Source: an uncultured Oscillospiraceae bacterium
Lineage (GTDB): Bacteria; Bacillota; Clostridia; Oscillospirales; Oscillospiraceae
Direction: 5' to 3'
DNA: 34,046 bases
Assembly (NCBI GenBank): GCA_900757655.1
Contig: CAAEOT010000024.1
Coordinates: 1-34,046 of the forward strand
Within the stretch, counting starts at the first letter, position 1; every line of letters begins with the position of its first letter. This document shows, in pieces, positions 1 to 8,723 of the stretch. The notes under the pieces were generated by a model, which did no database searches, was not told where the DNA came from, and saw only the letters and a list, made by a program, of their open reading frames with translations. The position numbers and the translations under genes are program-made.

Positions 1-1353
1 GAGCCGGTGCGCGCGCAGGTGCAGGGCCGCATCTCGGACGAGATGCGCGCGCTCGTGCGCGACCTGCTCGGGCTGCCGAAGCGGCAGCTGTTCGTGACGA
101 GCACGCCGACGGACCTGTCGTTCGTGCTCACGATGCCGGGGGAATTCGACCTCACGGGGCTGACGTGCCATGATGTACCGCCGGCCAAAAACGTGGCGCT
201 GCAAAAGGGCGACTACTTCGCCTATCTCGCGCAGCACGACCTGCTGCTTGCGCTGCCGTACCAGAGCATCAACCCGTTTGTGGATCTGCTGTACGAGGCG
301 GCGGACGACCCGGACGTCGTGTCGATCAAGATCACGCTCTACCGGCTCGCCGGCAGCAGCCGCATCGCGGCGGCGCTGGCCTACGCGGCCGAGCACGGCA
401 AGCAGGTGCAGTGCCTGCTCGAGCTGCGCGCCCGCTTTGACGAGCAGAGCAACATCGACTACTCGCGCATGCTTGAGGACGCGGGGTGCGACATCCTCTA
501 CGGCCTGACGAAATACAAGGTGCACACGAAGCTGTGCCTCATCACGCGGCGGTGCCCCGGCGGCATCTGCTACTACACGCAGGTCGGCACCGGCAACTAC
601 AACGAGAAGACCGCCGAGCAGTACACCGACCTCATGCTCCTGACGAGCGACCCGGCCATCGGGCGCGACGCGGCGAAAACGTTCGACCGGCTCGCGCGCG
701 GCGAGACCGTCGGCGAGACGGAGGCGCTCTGGCTCGCGCCGGAAGGGTACAAGCCGCAGCTGCTGGCACACATCGAGGCGCAGACGCGCCTTGGCCCCAA
801 GGGCTACATCGGCATCAAGGTCAACTCCATGAACGACGCGGACGTCATGGCGCGGCTCGTGCGCGCGAGCGAGGCGGGCACGGAGGTGGAGCTGTTCGTG
901 CGCGGCATCTGCTGCCTGCGGCCGGGCGTGCCCGGGCGGACGGAGCACATCTCGGTGCGCAGCATCATCGGGCGGTATCTCGAGCACGAGCGCATTTTCG
1001 TCTTTGGCCGCGGGGAAGCGCAGGAGGTGTTCATCGGCTCGGGCGACCTGCTCGAACGCAACACCATGCGCCGGATCGAGGCCTTCACCGCCGTGACCGA
1101 CCCGAACGCGCGCGCCGAGGTGCTCGAGGTGCTCAGCGCCATGCGGCGCGACAACCGGCAGGCGTGGATCATGCAGCCGGACGGCAGCTACCTCCGCCCC
1201 GAGCCCGCGGGCGAACCGTTTGTCAGTCAGACCTATCTGCACACGTACTTCGCCGGGCGCACCGTCGGGAAAGCCGCGCCCTCTGCCCCGCCCCGGCCGC
1301 AAAAAAAGCTGCCGTGGTGGCGGCGGCTGTGGATCTGGCTGTGGAACAACTGA
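1..1353 (+). CDS. ppk1: Polyphosphate kinase 1, C-terminal part (5' end outside window)
   Basis: PPK1 reversibly transfers the terminal phosphate of ATP to polyphosphate. The frame is open to the first base of the window, so the N-terminal part is missing and the true start is upstream. The visible ~450 residues cover the end of the middle region and both C-terminal phospholipase-D-like domains. The motif ARFDEQSNI lies near residue 142 and the phospho-acceptor histidine sits in YKVHTKLCL (about residue 173 of the visible part). A later ERNTMRRIEAF segment matches the second conserved PPK1 block. The extreme C-terminus is odd: after a Pro/Ala stretch it ends in a basic, Trp-rich tail (WWRRLWIWLWNN) that I do not know from typical PPK1. 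The gene is followed after 21 bases by the metK promoter, so it appears to end its own unit; no clear terminator was seen. Family assignment is secure. Confidence 0.93.
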   Translation, partial: EPVRAQVQGRISDEMRALVRDLLGLPKRQLFVTSTPTDLSFVLTMPGEFDLTGLTCHDVPPAKNVALQKGDYFAYLAQHDLLLALPYQSINPFVDLLYEAADDPDVVSIKITLYRLAGSSRIAAALAYAAEHGKQVQCLLELRARFDEQSNIDYSRMLEDAGCDILYGLTKYKVHTKLCLITRRCPGGICYYTQVGTGNYNEKTAEQYTDLMLLTSDPAIGRDAAKTFDRLARGETVGETEALWLAPEGYKPQLLAHIEAQTRLGPKGYIGIKVNSMNDADVMARLVRASEAGTEVELFVRGICCLRPGVPGRTEHISVRSIIGRYLEHERIFVFGRGEAQEVFIGSGDLLERNTMRRIEAFTAVTDPNARAEVLEVLSAMRRDNRQAWIMQPDGSYLRPEPAGEPFVSQTYLHTYFAGRTVGKAAPSAPPRPQKKLPWWRRLWIWLWNN

Positions 1354-1374
1354 CGAAAAAACCGGAATTTGGTC

Positions 1375-1402
1375 TTGACAAGCGCGCAAAAGCGCGTATA
1401 AT
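1375..1402 (+). promoter_or_regulatory. SigA-type promoter of the metK leader
   Basis: Perfect -35 TTGACA (1375-1380) and perfect -10 TATAAT (1397-1402) with a 16-bp spacer. The spacer contains an inverted repeat, cgcgc-aaaa-gcgcg (1383-1396). The start of transcription would fall around 1409, just before the riboswitch. Confidence 0.88.
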
Positions 1403-1421
1403 GTGCTTTACAATTTAACAG

Positions 1422-1520
1422 CCTTATCAAGAGTGGCGGAGGGACCGGCCCTGTGAAGCCCGACAACCTGCAGAGACCTGCAAGGTGCCAAATCCGGCGG
1501 TGCAAATCGAGAGATGAGGA
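1422..1520 (+). ncRNA. SAM-I (S-box) riboswitch
   Basis: This is a cis-acting leader that binds S-adenosylmethionine and stops transcription of metK when SAM is plentiful. The sequence shows the S-box landmarks in order: cttatcaagagtggcgg, gggaccggcc, gtgaagcccgacaacc, aaggtgccaaatcc and agagatgagga. The P1 helix pairs 1422-1428 with 1513-1519, with one G-U pair. It lies directly between a strong promoter and a terminator hairpin ahead of metK, as expected for this family. Regulation in the OFF direction is established for the family and inferred here. Confidence 0.95.
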
Positions 1521-1534
1521 TCTTCGCCTTTTCC

Positions 1535-1570
1535 AAGCGCTCCGTCGGCTGTCGGGGCGCTTGTTTCTTT
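1535..1570 (+). terminator. Riboswitch expression-platform terminator
   Basis: Stem 1535-1544 pairs with 1553-1562 (one wobble pair), followed by a T-rich stretch ttgtttcttt. It sits 15 bases after P1 of the SAM-I aptamer and 35 bases before the metK start, so it is the likely SAM-dependent attenuator. Confidence 0.8.
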
Positions 1571-1604
1571 GCCTCGGCACAACAGAAAGCGAGGAATTTA
1601 TCCA

Positions 1605-2798
<1,194 letters not shown>

Positions 2799-2811
2799 TT
2801 CAAACCTCATG

Positions 2812-2846
2812 AAAAACCTCCGCAGCTTCGGCTGCGGAGGTTTTTT
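2812..2846 (+). terminator. Intrinsic terminator after metK
   Basis: Perfect 10-bp GC-rich stem (2817-2826 with 2831-2840), a ttcg tetraloop and six T residues (2841-2846). The A run on the other flank (2812-2816) means it could also end minus-strand transcription of the convergent YARHG gene, which stops at 2893. Confidence 0.95.
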
Positions 2847-2892
2847 CATGTTCATTCGAGAACCGGCGCAGCGGTGCTCTATGGGCATATGC

Positions 2893-3693
2893 TCAATAAT
2901 ACGAATGCCCCCAGGTGGTGGTCTCGTAATCTGCGAGGAAGTCGGCGTTCGCGCGCTCGGTCGGCGTGAGCGAATTGTTATCGAACGACGCGCCGGGCAC
3001 CGTGCCGTGATACCAGCTCTGCGCCTCGAAATAGGCCGCGATCTGCGGCGTCTGGAAAATGCGGCCGTGGCGCGCAAAAATTTCATTGCGGGCAAGGCAG
3101 CACTGCTCCCACGTGAGGTCCGCCACGTCCGCCTGCGTGAGCCGGCGCGTGGCGCTGTCCGGCAGGATGTAGCCGCCGGCGGAAGGCGTCGGCGTGGGGC
3201 TCGGCGTCGGGGTGGGCGTGGGTGTCGGCGTCGGGGCAGCGGACGGCTCCGCCGTCGCCGTCACGGAAGGGGTCACGGCCGCGGCCGGATCCTTCGGCTT
3301 GGGCTTGACATTGAGCGCGATGAGCAGCACGATCAGCGCCACGCCGAGGGCGGCAAAGATCGCGATGAGCAGCGCCTTGCTGCGCGGCGCGTCCTGAGTC
3401 TCCGGCGCGGGCTCGTAAGGCGCATCGTCCTCCCAGCCGGGTACCGGCGGGTCGTCGGCCCATGAATCGTCCGGCGGCTCGGCTTCATCGTCCCAATTGT
3501 CGGCGGGGGCGTCCTGCCAACCGGAGGCGGCATCCTCCCCGTGCCGGTCATCCGGCGGCGCGGGATCGTCCTGCCAGCCGTCTGATGGGATATTTTCGTC
3601 CTGTAATTCTTCCGGCGGCGCCTGCTCGGCCCCGCAGTAGGGGCACCAGCGCGCATCGTCCGGGATGTCTCGTCCGCAGTAGGCACACTGCAT
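2893..3693 (-). CDS. Zinc-ribbon membrane protein with extracytoplasmic YARHG domain
   Basis: The 266-residue protein begins with a double-CxxC zinc ribbon (CAYCGRDIPDDARWCPYCG). A long acidic, low-complexity stretch rich in Asp, Pro and Trp follows. Next comes one membrane segment (ALLIAIFAALGVALIVLLIA, about residue 140) and a Thr-Pro repeat linker. It ends in a YARHG domain, recognisable from LARNEIFARHGRIF followed by a Tyr/Trp-rich stretch. The ATG at 3693 follows an aggtga site; an ATG 9 codons earlier has no such site. The topology suggests a cytoplasmic zinc ribbon and an outside YARHG domain, possibly cell-wall associated. YARHG has no firmly established function. It is encoded alone and convergent with metK. 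Confidence 0.82.
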   Translation of the reverse strand: MQCAYCGRDIPDDARWCPYCGAEQAPPEELQDENIPSDGWQDDPAPPDDRHGEDAASGWQDAPADNWDDEAEPPDDSWADDPPVPGWEDDAPYEPAPETQDAPRSKALLIAIFAALGVALIVLLIALNVKPKPKDPAAAVTPSVTATAEPSAAPTPTPTPTPTPSPTPTPSAGGYILPDSATRRLTQADVADLTWEQCCLARNEIFARHGRIFQTPQIAAYFEAQSWYHGTVPGASFDNNSLTPTERANADFLADYETTTWGHSYY

Positions 3694-3765
3694 TGGCTTC
3701 ACCTGCCCTTTCACACACACAAATCGTTTTCCTCAAGATACCATATTTCCGGCCATACCGCAAGG

Positions 3766-3799
3766 ATAAAAAATGTCCCCCGGTGTTCGCCGGGGGACA
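3766..3799 (-). terminator. Intrinsic terminator of the NlpC/P60 operon
   Basis: Perfect 10-bp stem (3774-3783 with 3790-3799), loop tgttcg, and on the minus strand a T run (complement of 3766-3773). It lies 13 bases past the stop of the NlpC/P60 gene. Confidence 0.92.
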
Positions 3800-3811
3800 A
3801 AAGAAACGCTG

Positions 3812-5326
3812 TTAACCCGCGATGCGCTTGGCGCCCACGTAGTTTTTCAGGTAGTAGCTCGAGCTCAGGTCGCTGATGACGACGCAGCCTGCGCCGGAGC
3901 TGCTGTGGATGAACTGGCCGCTGCCGATGTAGATACCGACATGGCCGATGCTGGAGCTGTTGCTCGCAAAGAACACCAGGTCGCCGAGCTGGAGGTTGGC
4001 CTTCTCGACATAGGTGCCGTTGTTGTTGTAGATGCTGCTGGCCACACGGCTCATGGAATAGCCGCAGAGCTTGTACACGTAGTTGACAAAGCCGGAGCAG
4101 TCAAAGCCCGAGGGGCTCATACCGCCGTAGACATACGGCGCGCCCATGTACTGCTTGGCCGTGGCGACGATGGTCTCGCCGATGGAGCCGCTGGGCGTGC
4201 TGCCGCCGCCGGTATTGCCGCCGTCCGACTTCGTAGTGGTGACATACGTGCTGTTGACATAGCCCTTGACACCGTTGATCGTGACGGCCGTCCAGTTGCC
4301 GCTCGTACCGGTGATGGTCAGCGGCGTGCCGTTGTTGTACGTGCCGAGGATGGAATAGTTCGTGCCGGCGCCGGAACGCAGACGCACGTCGTTGCCCTTG
4401 ATGTAGCCGGTCTGGCTCGCAGAGCCGCCGCCGTTATCGGGCTTGGTCGTGGTCATGTAGTCCTTGCAGACATAGCCGTCCTTGCCGCTGTAGCTGACCT
4501 TGTACCAGTTGCCGCTCTCGCCGGTGATGGTCATCTCGGTGCCGGTGTTGTACACGCCGAGGATGGAGCTGGTCGTGCTCGCACCCGAGCGCATGCGCAC
4601 GCCGGTGCCCTTGATGTAGCCGGCCTTGCTGTCGGCCCCGCCGCCGGAGACGTAGTCCGAACGGATGTAGCCGCTCACGCCGCCGATGGTGACCTTCGAC
4701 CAGCCGTTTTCCGTGCCGGTCACGGTCAGGGGCGTGCCGTTCTGGTAGGTACCGAGGATGGAGTAGTTCGTGCCCGGGCCGGAGCGCATGCGCACATCGC
4801 TGCCCTTGACCGAACCGTTGGAGCCGGCCGTGCTGCCGCCGTTGGACGTGACGCCCGAGAGCGAGACATAGTCCGAGTGGACATAGCCGGCGGTGCCGTT
4901 GTAGCTGACCTTGTACCAGGCGCCGCTGACGCCGGTGACCGTCATGGTCGTGCCGGAGTTGTAGGTGCCGAGGATGGAGCTGCTCGTGCTCGCACCGGAG
5001 CGCATGCGCACGTAGCTGCCGTCGATCGTGCCGGTGCCGAAGCTGGCATCCATGTCATTGGCGCGTTTGAGGTAATCGGAAGATATGTAGCCGACGGTGC
5101 CGTTATAGACCACCGTGGCCCAGCCGCCGCTCGACTGCGAGGACATCACAACGTGGGTGCCCGCCGGGAGCGTGGAGATAATGCCGTAATTCGTTCCGGC
5201 GCCCGTTCGGAAGTTGACGGCCGTCGTCGTGGTCGCGCCGCCGGCACTCGCCGCGGAAGCCGAAACGGCCAGCGTGAGCGCGAAGAGCGCGGAAACAACG
5301 GCTGTTTTCAGAAATCGTTTCGCCAT
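3812..5326 (-). CDS. Secreted SH3b-repeat NlpC/P60 peptidoglycan endopeptidase
   Basis: A cell-wall hydrolase expected to cleave peptide stems of peptidoglycan outside the cell. The 504-residue protein starts with a signal peptide (MAKRFLKTAVVSALFALTLA, cleavage probably after ASA near residue 27). Five bacterial SH3 domains follow at about 35-86, 105-154, 177-226, 242-291 and 313-362, separated by Gly/Ser/Thr linkers. The NlpC/P60 domain spans about 383-504, with the catalytic triad Cys410 (FDCSGF), His462 (GHVGIYIG) and His474 (FIHSSS). Repeats 2 and 4 resemble each other, as do 3 and 5, suggesting duplication of a two-domain unit. The ATG at 5326 follows an aaggat site. The gene is 15 bases downstream of a small gene on the same strand and probably co-transcribed with it. 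Confidence 0.95.
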   Translation of the reverse strand: MAKRFLKTAVVSALFALTLAVSASAASAGGATTTTAVNFRTGAGTNYGIISTLPAGTHVVMSSQSSGGWATVVYNGTVGYISSDYLKRANDMDASFGTGTIDGSYVRMRSGASTSSSILGTYNSGTTMTVTGVSGAWYKVSYNGTAGYVHSDYVSLSGVTSNGGSTAGSNGSVKGSDVRMRSGPGTNYSILGTYQNGTPLTVTGTENGWSKVTIGGVSGYIRSDYVSGGGADSKAGYIKGTGVRMRSGASTTSSILGVYNTGTEMTITGESGNWYKVSYSGKDGYVCKDYMTTTKPDNGGGSASQTGYIKGNDVRLRSGAGTNYSILGTYNNGTPLTITGTSGNWTAVTINGVKGYVNSTYVTTTKSDGGNTGGGSTPSGSIGETIVATAKQYMGAPYVYGGMSPSGFDCSGFVNYVYKLCGYSMSRVASSIYNNNGTYVEKANLQLGDLVFFASNSSSIGHVGIYIGSGQFIHSSSGAGCVVISDLSSSYYLKNYVGAKRIAG

Positions 5327-5341
5327 AGAATCATCCTTTGC

Positions 5342-5632
5342 TTAGTTATTTGCGAGCGCGCGGTCCAGCCACACAGCCGCCACGTCCATGGCGTTGTAGA
5401 GGCCGTCCTTTTCTGTCTTTTTGACCACACGGTCGCGGGATTTCAGATCCGGGTCGGTGAGCTGAAGCTGCACGGAGACCCGCGTCGCCACGTCGAGGTC
5501 CTTGACCTTTTGCGTGTCGAGGATCTGCATCATAATGATGTACTTGTCGGCCATGCTGCCGTAATAGAGCAGGTTGTCTTTCCGGCGCAGCGGATGGCCT
5601 TTGTAGCACAGTTCGGTCGATTTTGCTGCCAA
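5342..5632 (-). CDS. Conserved small hypothetical protein (96 aa)
   Basis: I do not recognise this family. The 96-residue product has no signal peptide or membrane segment and looks like a compact cytoplasmic protein. It is rich in charged residues (KSRDRVVKKTEKDG) and has two probable beta-strand stretches (YIIMMQILDTQK and RVSVQLQLTD). The start is a TTG at 5632, chosen because a ggaggt site lies 8 bases upstream; no ATG is available in frame. It is the first gene after a strong minus-strand promoter and is followed 15 bases later by the NlpC/P60 gene, so the two likely form an operon. A link to cell-wall work is only inferred from that neighbour. Confidence 0.75.
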   Translation of the reverse strand: MAAKSTELCYKGHPLRRKDNLLYYGSMADKYIIMMQILDTQKVKDLDVATRVSVQLQLTDPDLKSRDRVVKKTEKDGLYNAMDVAAVWLDRALANN

Positions 5633-5663
5633 TGAGATACACCTCCGATACCACTGTCTTCAA

Positions 5664-5692
5664 ATTGTAACACATTTCAATCTTTTTGTCAA
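5664..5692 (-). promoter_or_regulatory. SigA-type promoter for the 96-aa gene and NlpC/P60 gene
   Basis: Read on the minus strand: TTGACA (5692-5687), 17-bp spacer, TACAAT (5669-5664). The predicted transcription start is about 25 bases upstream of the TTG start at 5632. Confidence 0.88.
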
Positions 5693-5701
5693 CACCTCGT
5701 G

Positions 5702-5727
5702 CCCCGCGCTGTCGTTTCGGCGCGGGG
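5702..5727 (-). terminator. Hairpin after the penicillin-binding protein gene
   Basis: An 8-bp GC stem (5702-5709 with 5720-5727) 30 bases past the stop of the penicillin-binding protein gene. There is no convincing T run, so termination here is tentative. Confidence 0.3.
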
Positions 5728-5758
5728 ACACGCGATGGGGCAGGCATTTGCGCGCGGC

Positions 5759-7810
5759 TCAGCCGGCGTCCGCATCGTCGCCGGTGCCCTGCGACTGGCC
5801 GGAGAAATTGCCGAAAATGCCGGTCGGCGCGCCGATGGTCGGCGTCGGGAAGCTCTTGGTCGGCAGATCCTTATGGATCGGGTCCATGACGAGCTTCCAG
5901 ATCTGGGCGGCGGGGTTGCCGGAGAAGTTCATATACTCGGGCATGTCGTAGCCGGTCCAGACGGCGGCCACATAGTACGGCGTGAAGCCGACGAACCAGC
6001 GGTCGCAGTTATTGGTAGTCGTACCGGTCTTGCCGCCGACGGGCATGCCGGTCAGGCGGGCCTCGCCGCCGGTGCCGCTGTTGACGGCGTTGCAGAGCAT
6101 ATCGGCCATGTTCCAGGCGGTGTTGGCCTTGAAGGCCACGATCGTGCGCGCGGGATTCTCGAGCACGACCTCGCCGCTGGAATCCTTGACGTAGGAATAC
6201 GTGCGGCCGTAGGTGAACACGCCGTCGTTGACGAAGGCGGAGTACGCCTGCGTCATCTCGCGGACGGTGATGCCGTGGGTGAGCTGGCCGAGGGCGAGCG
6301 GCGCATAGTCGCAGTCGGACTCGGCAAGGCTCGTGACACCGAGCTTGTCCTTGAGGAACTCATACGACGCGCGCGGCGTGAGCTTGTCGAGGATCTGCGC
6401 GGAGACGGTGTTGAGCGAGCGCTGCAGCGCCTCGCGGATGGTGACGACGCCGTAGTTGCCGCCGCCGGAGTTTTTCGGATACCAGCTCGTGCCGGTCAGC
6501 TTGATGTCCGGCGCGTCATTGACCTGCGTGTACTGCGTGATGAGGCCGAGCTCCATGGCCGGGCCGTAGGTCGCGATCGGCTTGAGCGACGATCCGGGCG
6601 GGCGCTTGGACTGCGTGGCCCGGTTCGTGCCGAAGTTGATGGTCTTTTTGCCGGTGCCGCCGGACAGGCCCTTGATCTCGCCGGTGTAGGGGTCCATGAC
6701 GGCGATGGCGGACTCGAACTGCTGGCCGGAGGCCGACGGGCGCTGCGGCATATTGTCGAGGTCAGTATAGACGTCGTCGATCGCCTGCTGGATGCTCGCA
6801 TCGTAGCAGGAATAGACCTGGTAGCCGCCGGAATAGAGCAGCGTGCGCGCCGTGTCGCGGCTGACGCCCTTCTGCTCGACGAGGTCGTTGAGCACGTCGT
6901 TGATGACGGCCTCGGCGTAGTAGCTGTAGATGGTCTGGGTGGCATCGTCGGACTCGCTGCGCACGAACACGAGCTCCTGCGCCACAGCCTCGTCGTACTG
7001 CTCCTTCGAGACGTAGCCCTGCTCGTACATCTGCTTGAGGATCGTCTCCTGCCGGGCCTTGTTGTTCTCGCGGCTGATGAAGGGGTCGTATTTTGAGGGG
7101 TTGTTCGTGATGCCGATGATGCTCGCGCACTCGGCGAGCGTGAGATCCTTCGGTTCCTTGCCGAAATAGGTCTCGGCGGCGGTATAGACGCCGTTGCAGC
7201 CCTCGCCGAAGTAGACGATGTTCAGGTACCACTCCATGATCTCTTCCTTATCATAGGACTTCTCAAACTCGAGCGCCTGGAAGATCTCGAGCAGCTTGCG
7301 CTGCACGGTGATGTCGTCCTGCTTGGTGAGGTTTTTAATGAGCTGCTGCGTGATGGTCGAGCCGCCGAAGTCGTTTTTCATCGACAGGAACATGTTGATG
7401 AACGCGCCCGTCGTGCGGTACCAGTCGACGCCCTTGTGCTTGTAAAAGCGCTTGTCCTCAATGGCGACGGCCGCGTGCTCCATGTCCTTGGGGATGTCGG
7501 CATAATCGACCCAGACGCGGTTTTCCGTGCTCGAGAGGTTCGTGAGGTTCTGCCAGTTGCCGTCTGCGTCCTCATACAGGATCGAGCTCGAGAGCGAGAC
7601 CGTAAAGTCCGAGAGCTGCACGTCGAGGTCCGTGGACAGACAGTTTTTCACATAGTACGCGAAGATGCACAAAAACAGCAGCCCCGTGACGAGCACGATC
7701 AGCAAGATCGTGCCGAGCACGCGCAGGATGGCGCCTGCAACGCTCACGGTCGCATCCGCGGCCTGAGCCGCGCGCGGGGCAGATGATGATGGTTTCGGTC
7801 GTTTTGCCAT
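5759..7810 (-). CDS. Class A penicillin-binding protein (transglycosylase/transpeptidase)
   Basis: A bifunctional PBP1A-type enzyme that polymerises glycan strands and cross-links peptides at the outer face of the membrane. With the ATG at 7810 it has 683 residues: a short cytoplasmic tail, one membrane anchor (about 30-55), a GT51 domain (about 95-250) and a transpeptidase domain (about 360-625). GT51 motifs are AIEDKRFY with catalytic Glu118 and FGGSTITQQLIKNL. Transpeptidase motifs are SSLK (Ser407-Lys410), SLN (465-467) and KTGTTTN (594-600). A frame extension to a GTG at 7840 has no ribosome-binding site. The ggaggt before the ATG is 12 bases away, rather far, so a CTG two codons upstream cannot be excluded. 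The C-terminal tail is Gly/Asp rich. Confidence 0.95.
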   Translation of the reverse strand: MAKRPKPSSSAPRAAQAADATVSVAGAILRVLGTILLIVLVTGLLFLCIFAYYVKNCLSTDLDVQLSDFTVSLSSSILYEDADGNWQNLTNLSSTENRVWVDYADIPKDMEHAAVAIEDKRFYKHKGVDWYRTTGAFINMFLSMKNDFGGSTITQQLIKNLTKQDDITVQRKLLEIFQALEFEKSYDKEEIMEWYLNIVYFGEGCNGVYTAAETYFGKEPKDLTLAECASIIGITNNPSKYDPFISRENNKARQETILKQMYEQGYVSKEQYDEAVAQELVFVRSESDDATQTIYSYYAEAVINDVLNDLVEQKGVSRDTARTLLYSGGYQVYSCYDASIQQAIDDVYTDLDNMPQRPSASGQQFESAIAVMDPYTGEIKGLSGGTGKKTINFGTNRATQSKRPPGSSLKPIATYGPAMELGLITQYTQVNDAPDIKLTGTSWYPKNSGGGNYGVVTIREALQRSLNTVSAQILDKLTPRASYEFLKDKLGVTSLAESDCDYAPLALGQLTHGITVREMTQAYSAFVNDGVFTYGRTYSYVKDSSGEVVLENPARTIVAFKANTAWNMADMLCNAVNSGTGGEARLTGMPVGGKTGTTTNNCDRWFVGFTPYYVAAVWTGYDMPEYMNFSGNPAAQIWKLVMDPIHKDLPTKSFPTPTIGAPTGIFGNFSGQSQGTGDDADAG

Positions 7811-7894
7811 AGGCAGTGACGCACCTCCCTGATAATACACGTTAGCGGGTCAAAAACCCGGTCGATATTCAGCGCATAAAAACGGTTAAATGAT

Positions 7895-7903
7895 ATTATA
7901 ACA
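7895..7903 (-). promoter_or_regulatory. Extended -10 promoter for the penicillin-binding protein gene
   Basis: On the minus strand the sequence reads TGTTATAAT, a consensus -10 with the extended TGn element. A TTGACA lies only 8 bp upstream of it, too close to be its -35. The leader to the ATG at 7810 would be about 80 bases and contains a small cgggt/acccg hairpin. Confidence 0.6.
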
Positions 7904-8001
7904 CACTCTGTCAACCGGGGATAGTCTTTCGCGCGTTTTTGTCCGGCGGGTATAAAATGTACGCGCATTGGACAAACTTTCCGGTGAAAGGAGCGAGGCA
8001 T

Positions 8002-8325
8002 ATGAAACGAACGCTGGCACTGACGGTCGTGACGGCGCTGTGCGCCGTGTCGCCGTTCGTCGCGGGAGCGGCATTCTCCTCCCTGCAGCAGCCGGGCGCG
8101 GACGCACCGGCCACGTCCTACGACGGCGCGCAGGCGGAATATATCCTGCGGGATTACGAGGGCTATGTGAGCGTGTTCGCCTCCGATGCCGACCGCAAGC
8201 CCCTGCAGGTGACCGGCATCGAGGTCGCCGGACTGCGCCGCGCCGACCAGGAGCTGCTGCGCGGCGGCATCACCGTCGGCAGTCAGGAGCAACTTTTGCT
8301 GCTGCTGGAGGATCTGGGGTCGTAA
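8002..8325 (+). CDS. Small secreted or anchored protein with BofC C-terminal-like domain
   Basis: The 107-residue product has an N-terminal signal or anchor sequence (MKRTLALTVVTALCAVSPFV) and then a domain of about 60 residues. The pattern YILRDYEGYVSVF, then GIEVAGLRRADQELLRGGI and a Gln/Leu-rich end resembles the C-terminal domain of BofC. In Bacillus, BofC modulates forespore signalling during sporulation. The start ATG at 8002 follows an aaaggag site with an 8-base gap; upstream in-frame codons lack one. The full BofC N-terminal domain is absent, so this is a BofC-C-only protein and its role in sporulation is inference. Its 3' end is followed directly by the promoter of the DUF1292 gene. 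Confidence 0.7.
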   Translation: MKRTLALTVVTALCAVSPFVAGAAFSSLQQPGADAPATSYDGAQAEYILRDYEGYVSVFASDADRKPLQVTGIEVAGLRRADQELLRGGITVGSQEQLLLLLEDLGS

Positions 8326-8331
8326 AAGGAC

Positions 8332-8360
8332 TTGATTTTACACGCCGGATGGGGTACACT
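8332..8360 (+). promoter_or_regulatory. Promoter of the DUF1292 gene
   Basis: TTGATT (8332-8337), 17-bp spacer, TACACT (8355-8360). It starts 7 bases after the previous stop codon and lies about 37 bases before the DUF1292 ATG. Confidence 0.7.
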
Positions 8361-8396
8361 GAAACCAGAACACGATCACAACTGGAGGACACCCCG

Positions 8397-8699
8397 ATGA
8401 GTGAAGCATTCGGCAGCGATTATCTGACGATCGAGGACGAGGAAGGCAACGAGTTCGAGCTGGAAATTCTCAATGAGTTTGAGCTCGACGGTCAGGACTA
8501 TCTCGCGGCGCTCCCCGCCGACATGGACGAGGACGACCCCGATTTCGGCATCATCCTGCTCAAGATCATGGAGGAAAACGGTGAGGAGCTCTTCGGCTCC
8601 ATCGACGATGACGACGAGCTGGACAAGGTGTACAATTACTATATGCAGGAGATCTTCGCCGACGAGGACGAGGATTCTGACGGCGGCGCGGAGGAATAA
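8397..8699 (+). CDS. DUF1292 acidic cytoplasmic protein
   Basis: A 100-residue, very acidic protein of the DUF1292 family, which is common in Bacillota and has no established function. The family pattern is clear: an opening YLTIEDEEGNEFELEIL, then FELDGQDYLAALP and an acidic DEDDPDFGIILLKI stretch. The C-terminal end is almost all Asp and Glu. The ATG at 8397 follows a ggagg site with an 8-base gap. The gene has its own promoter and is followed by the putative 6S RNA. The frame remains open far upstream, but that extension lacks homology and overlaps the previous gene, so it is not used. Confidence 0.9.
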   Translation: MSEAFGSDYLTIEDEEGNEFELEILNEFELDGQDYLAALPADMDEDDPDFGIILLKIMEENGEELFGSIDDDDELDKVYNYYMQEIFADEDEDSDGGAEE

Positions 8700-8723
8700 G
8701 TTCCCGCGCGGCGCATAGCATGG

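Noticed and set aside
3773..5635. 620-codon plus-strand open frame opposite the NlpC/P60 gene
   Set aside because: The repetitive Ala/Val/His/Gly-rich translation mirrors the SH3b repeats on the true strand; there is no ribosome-binding site and it runs through the operon terminator.
7895..7914. TTGACA-8-TATAAT on the minus strand as one promoter
   Set aside because: The 8-bp spacing is too short for a sigma-70-type promoter; the extended -10 alone is the better reading.
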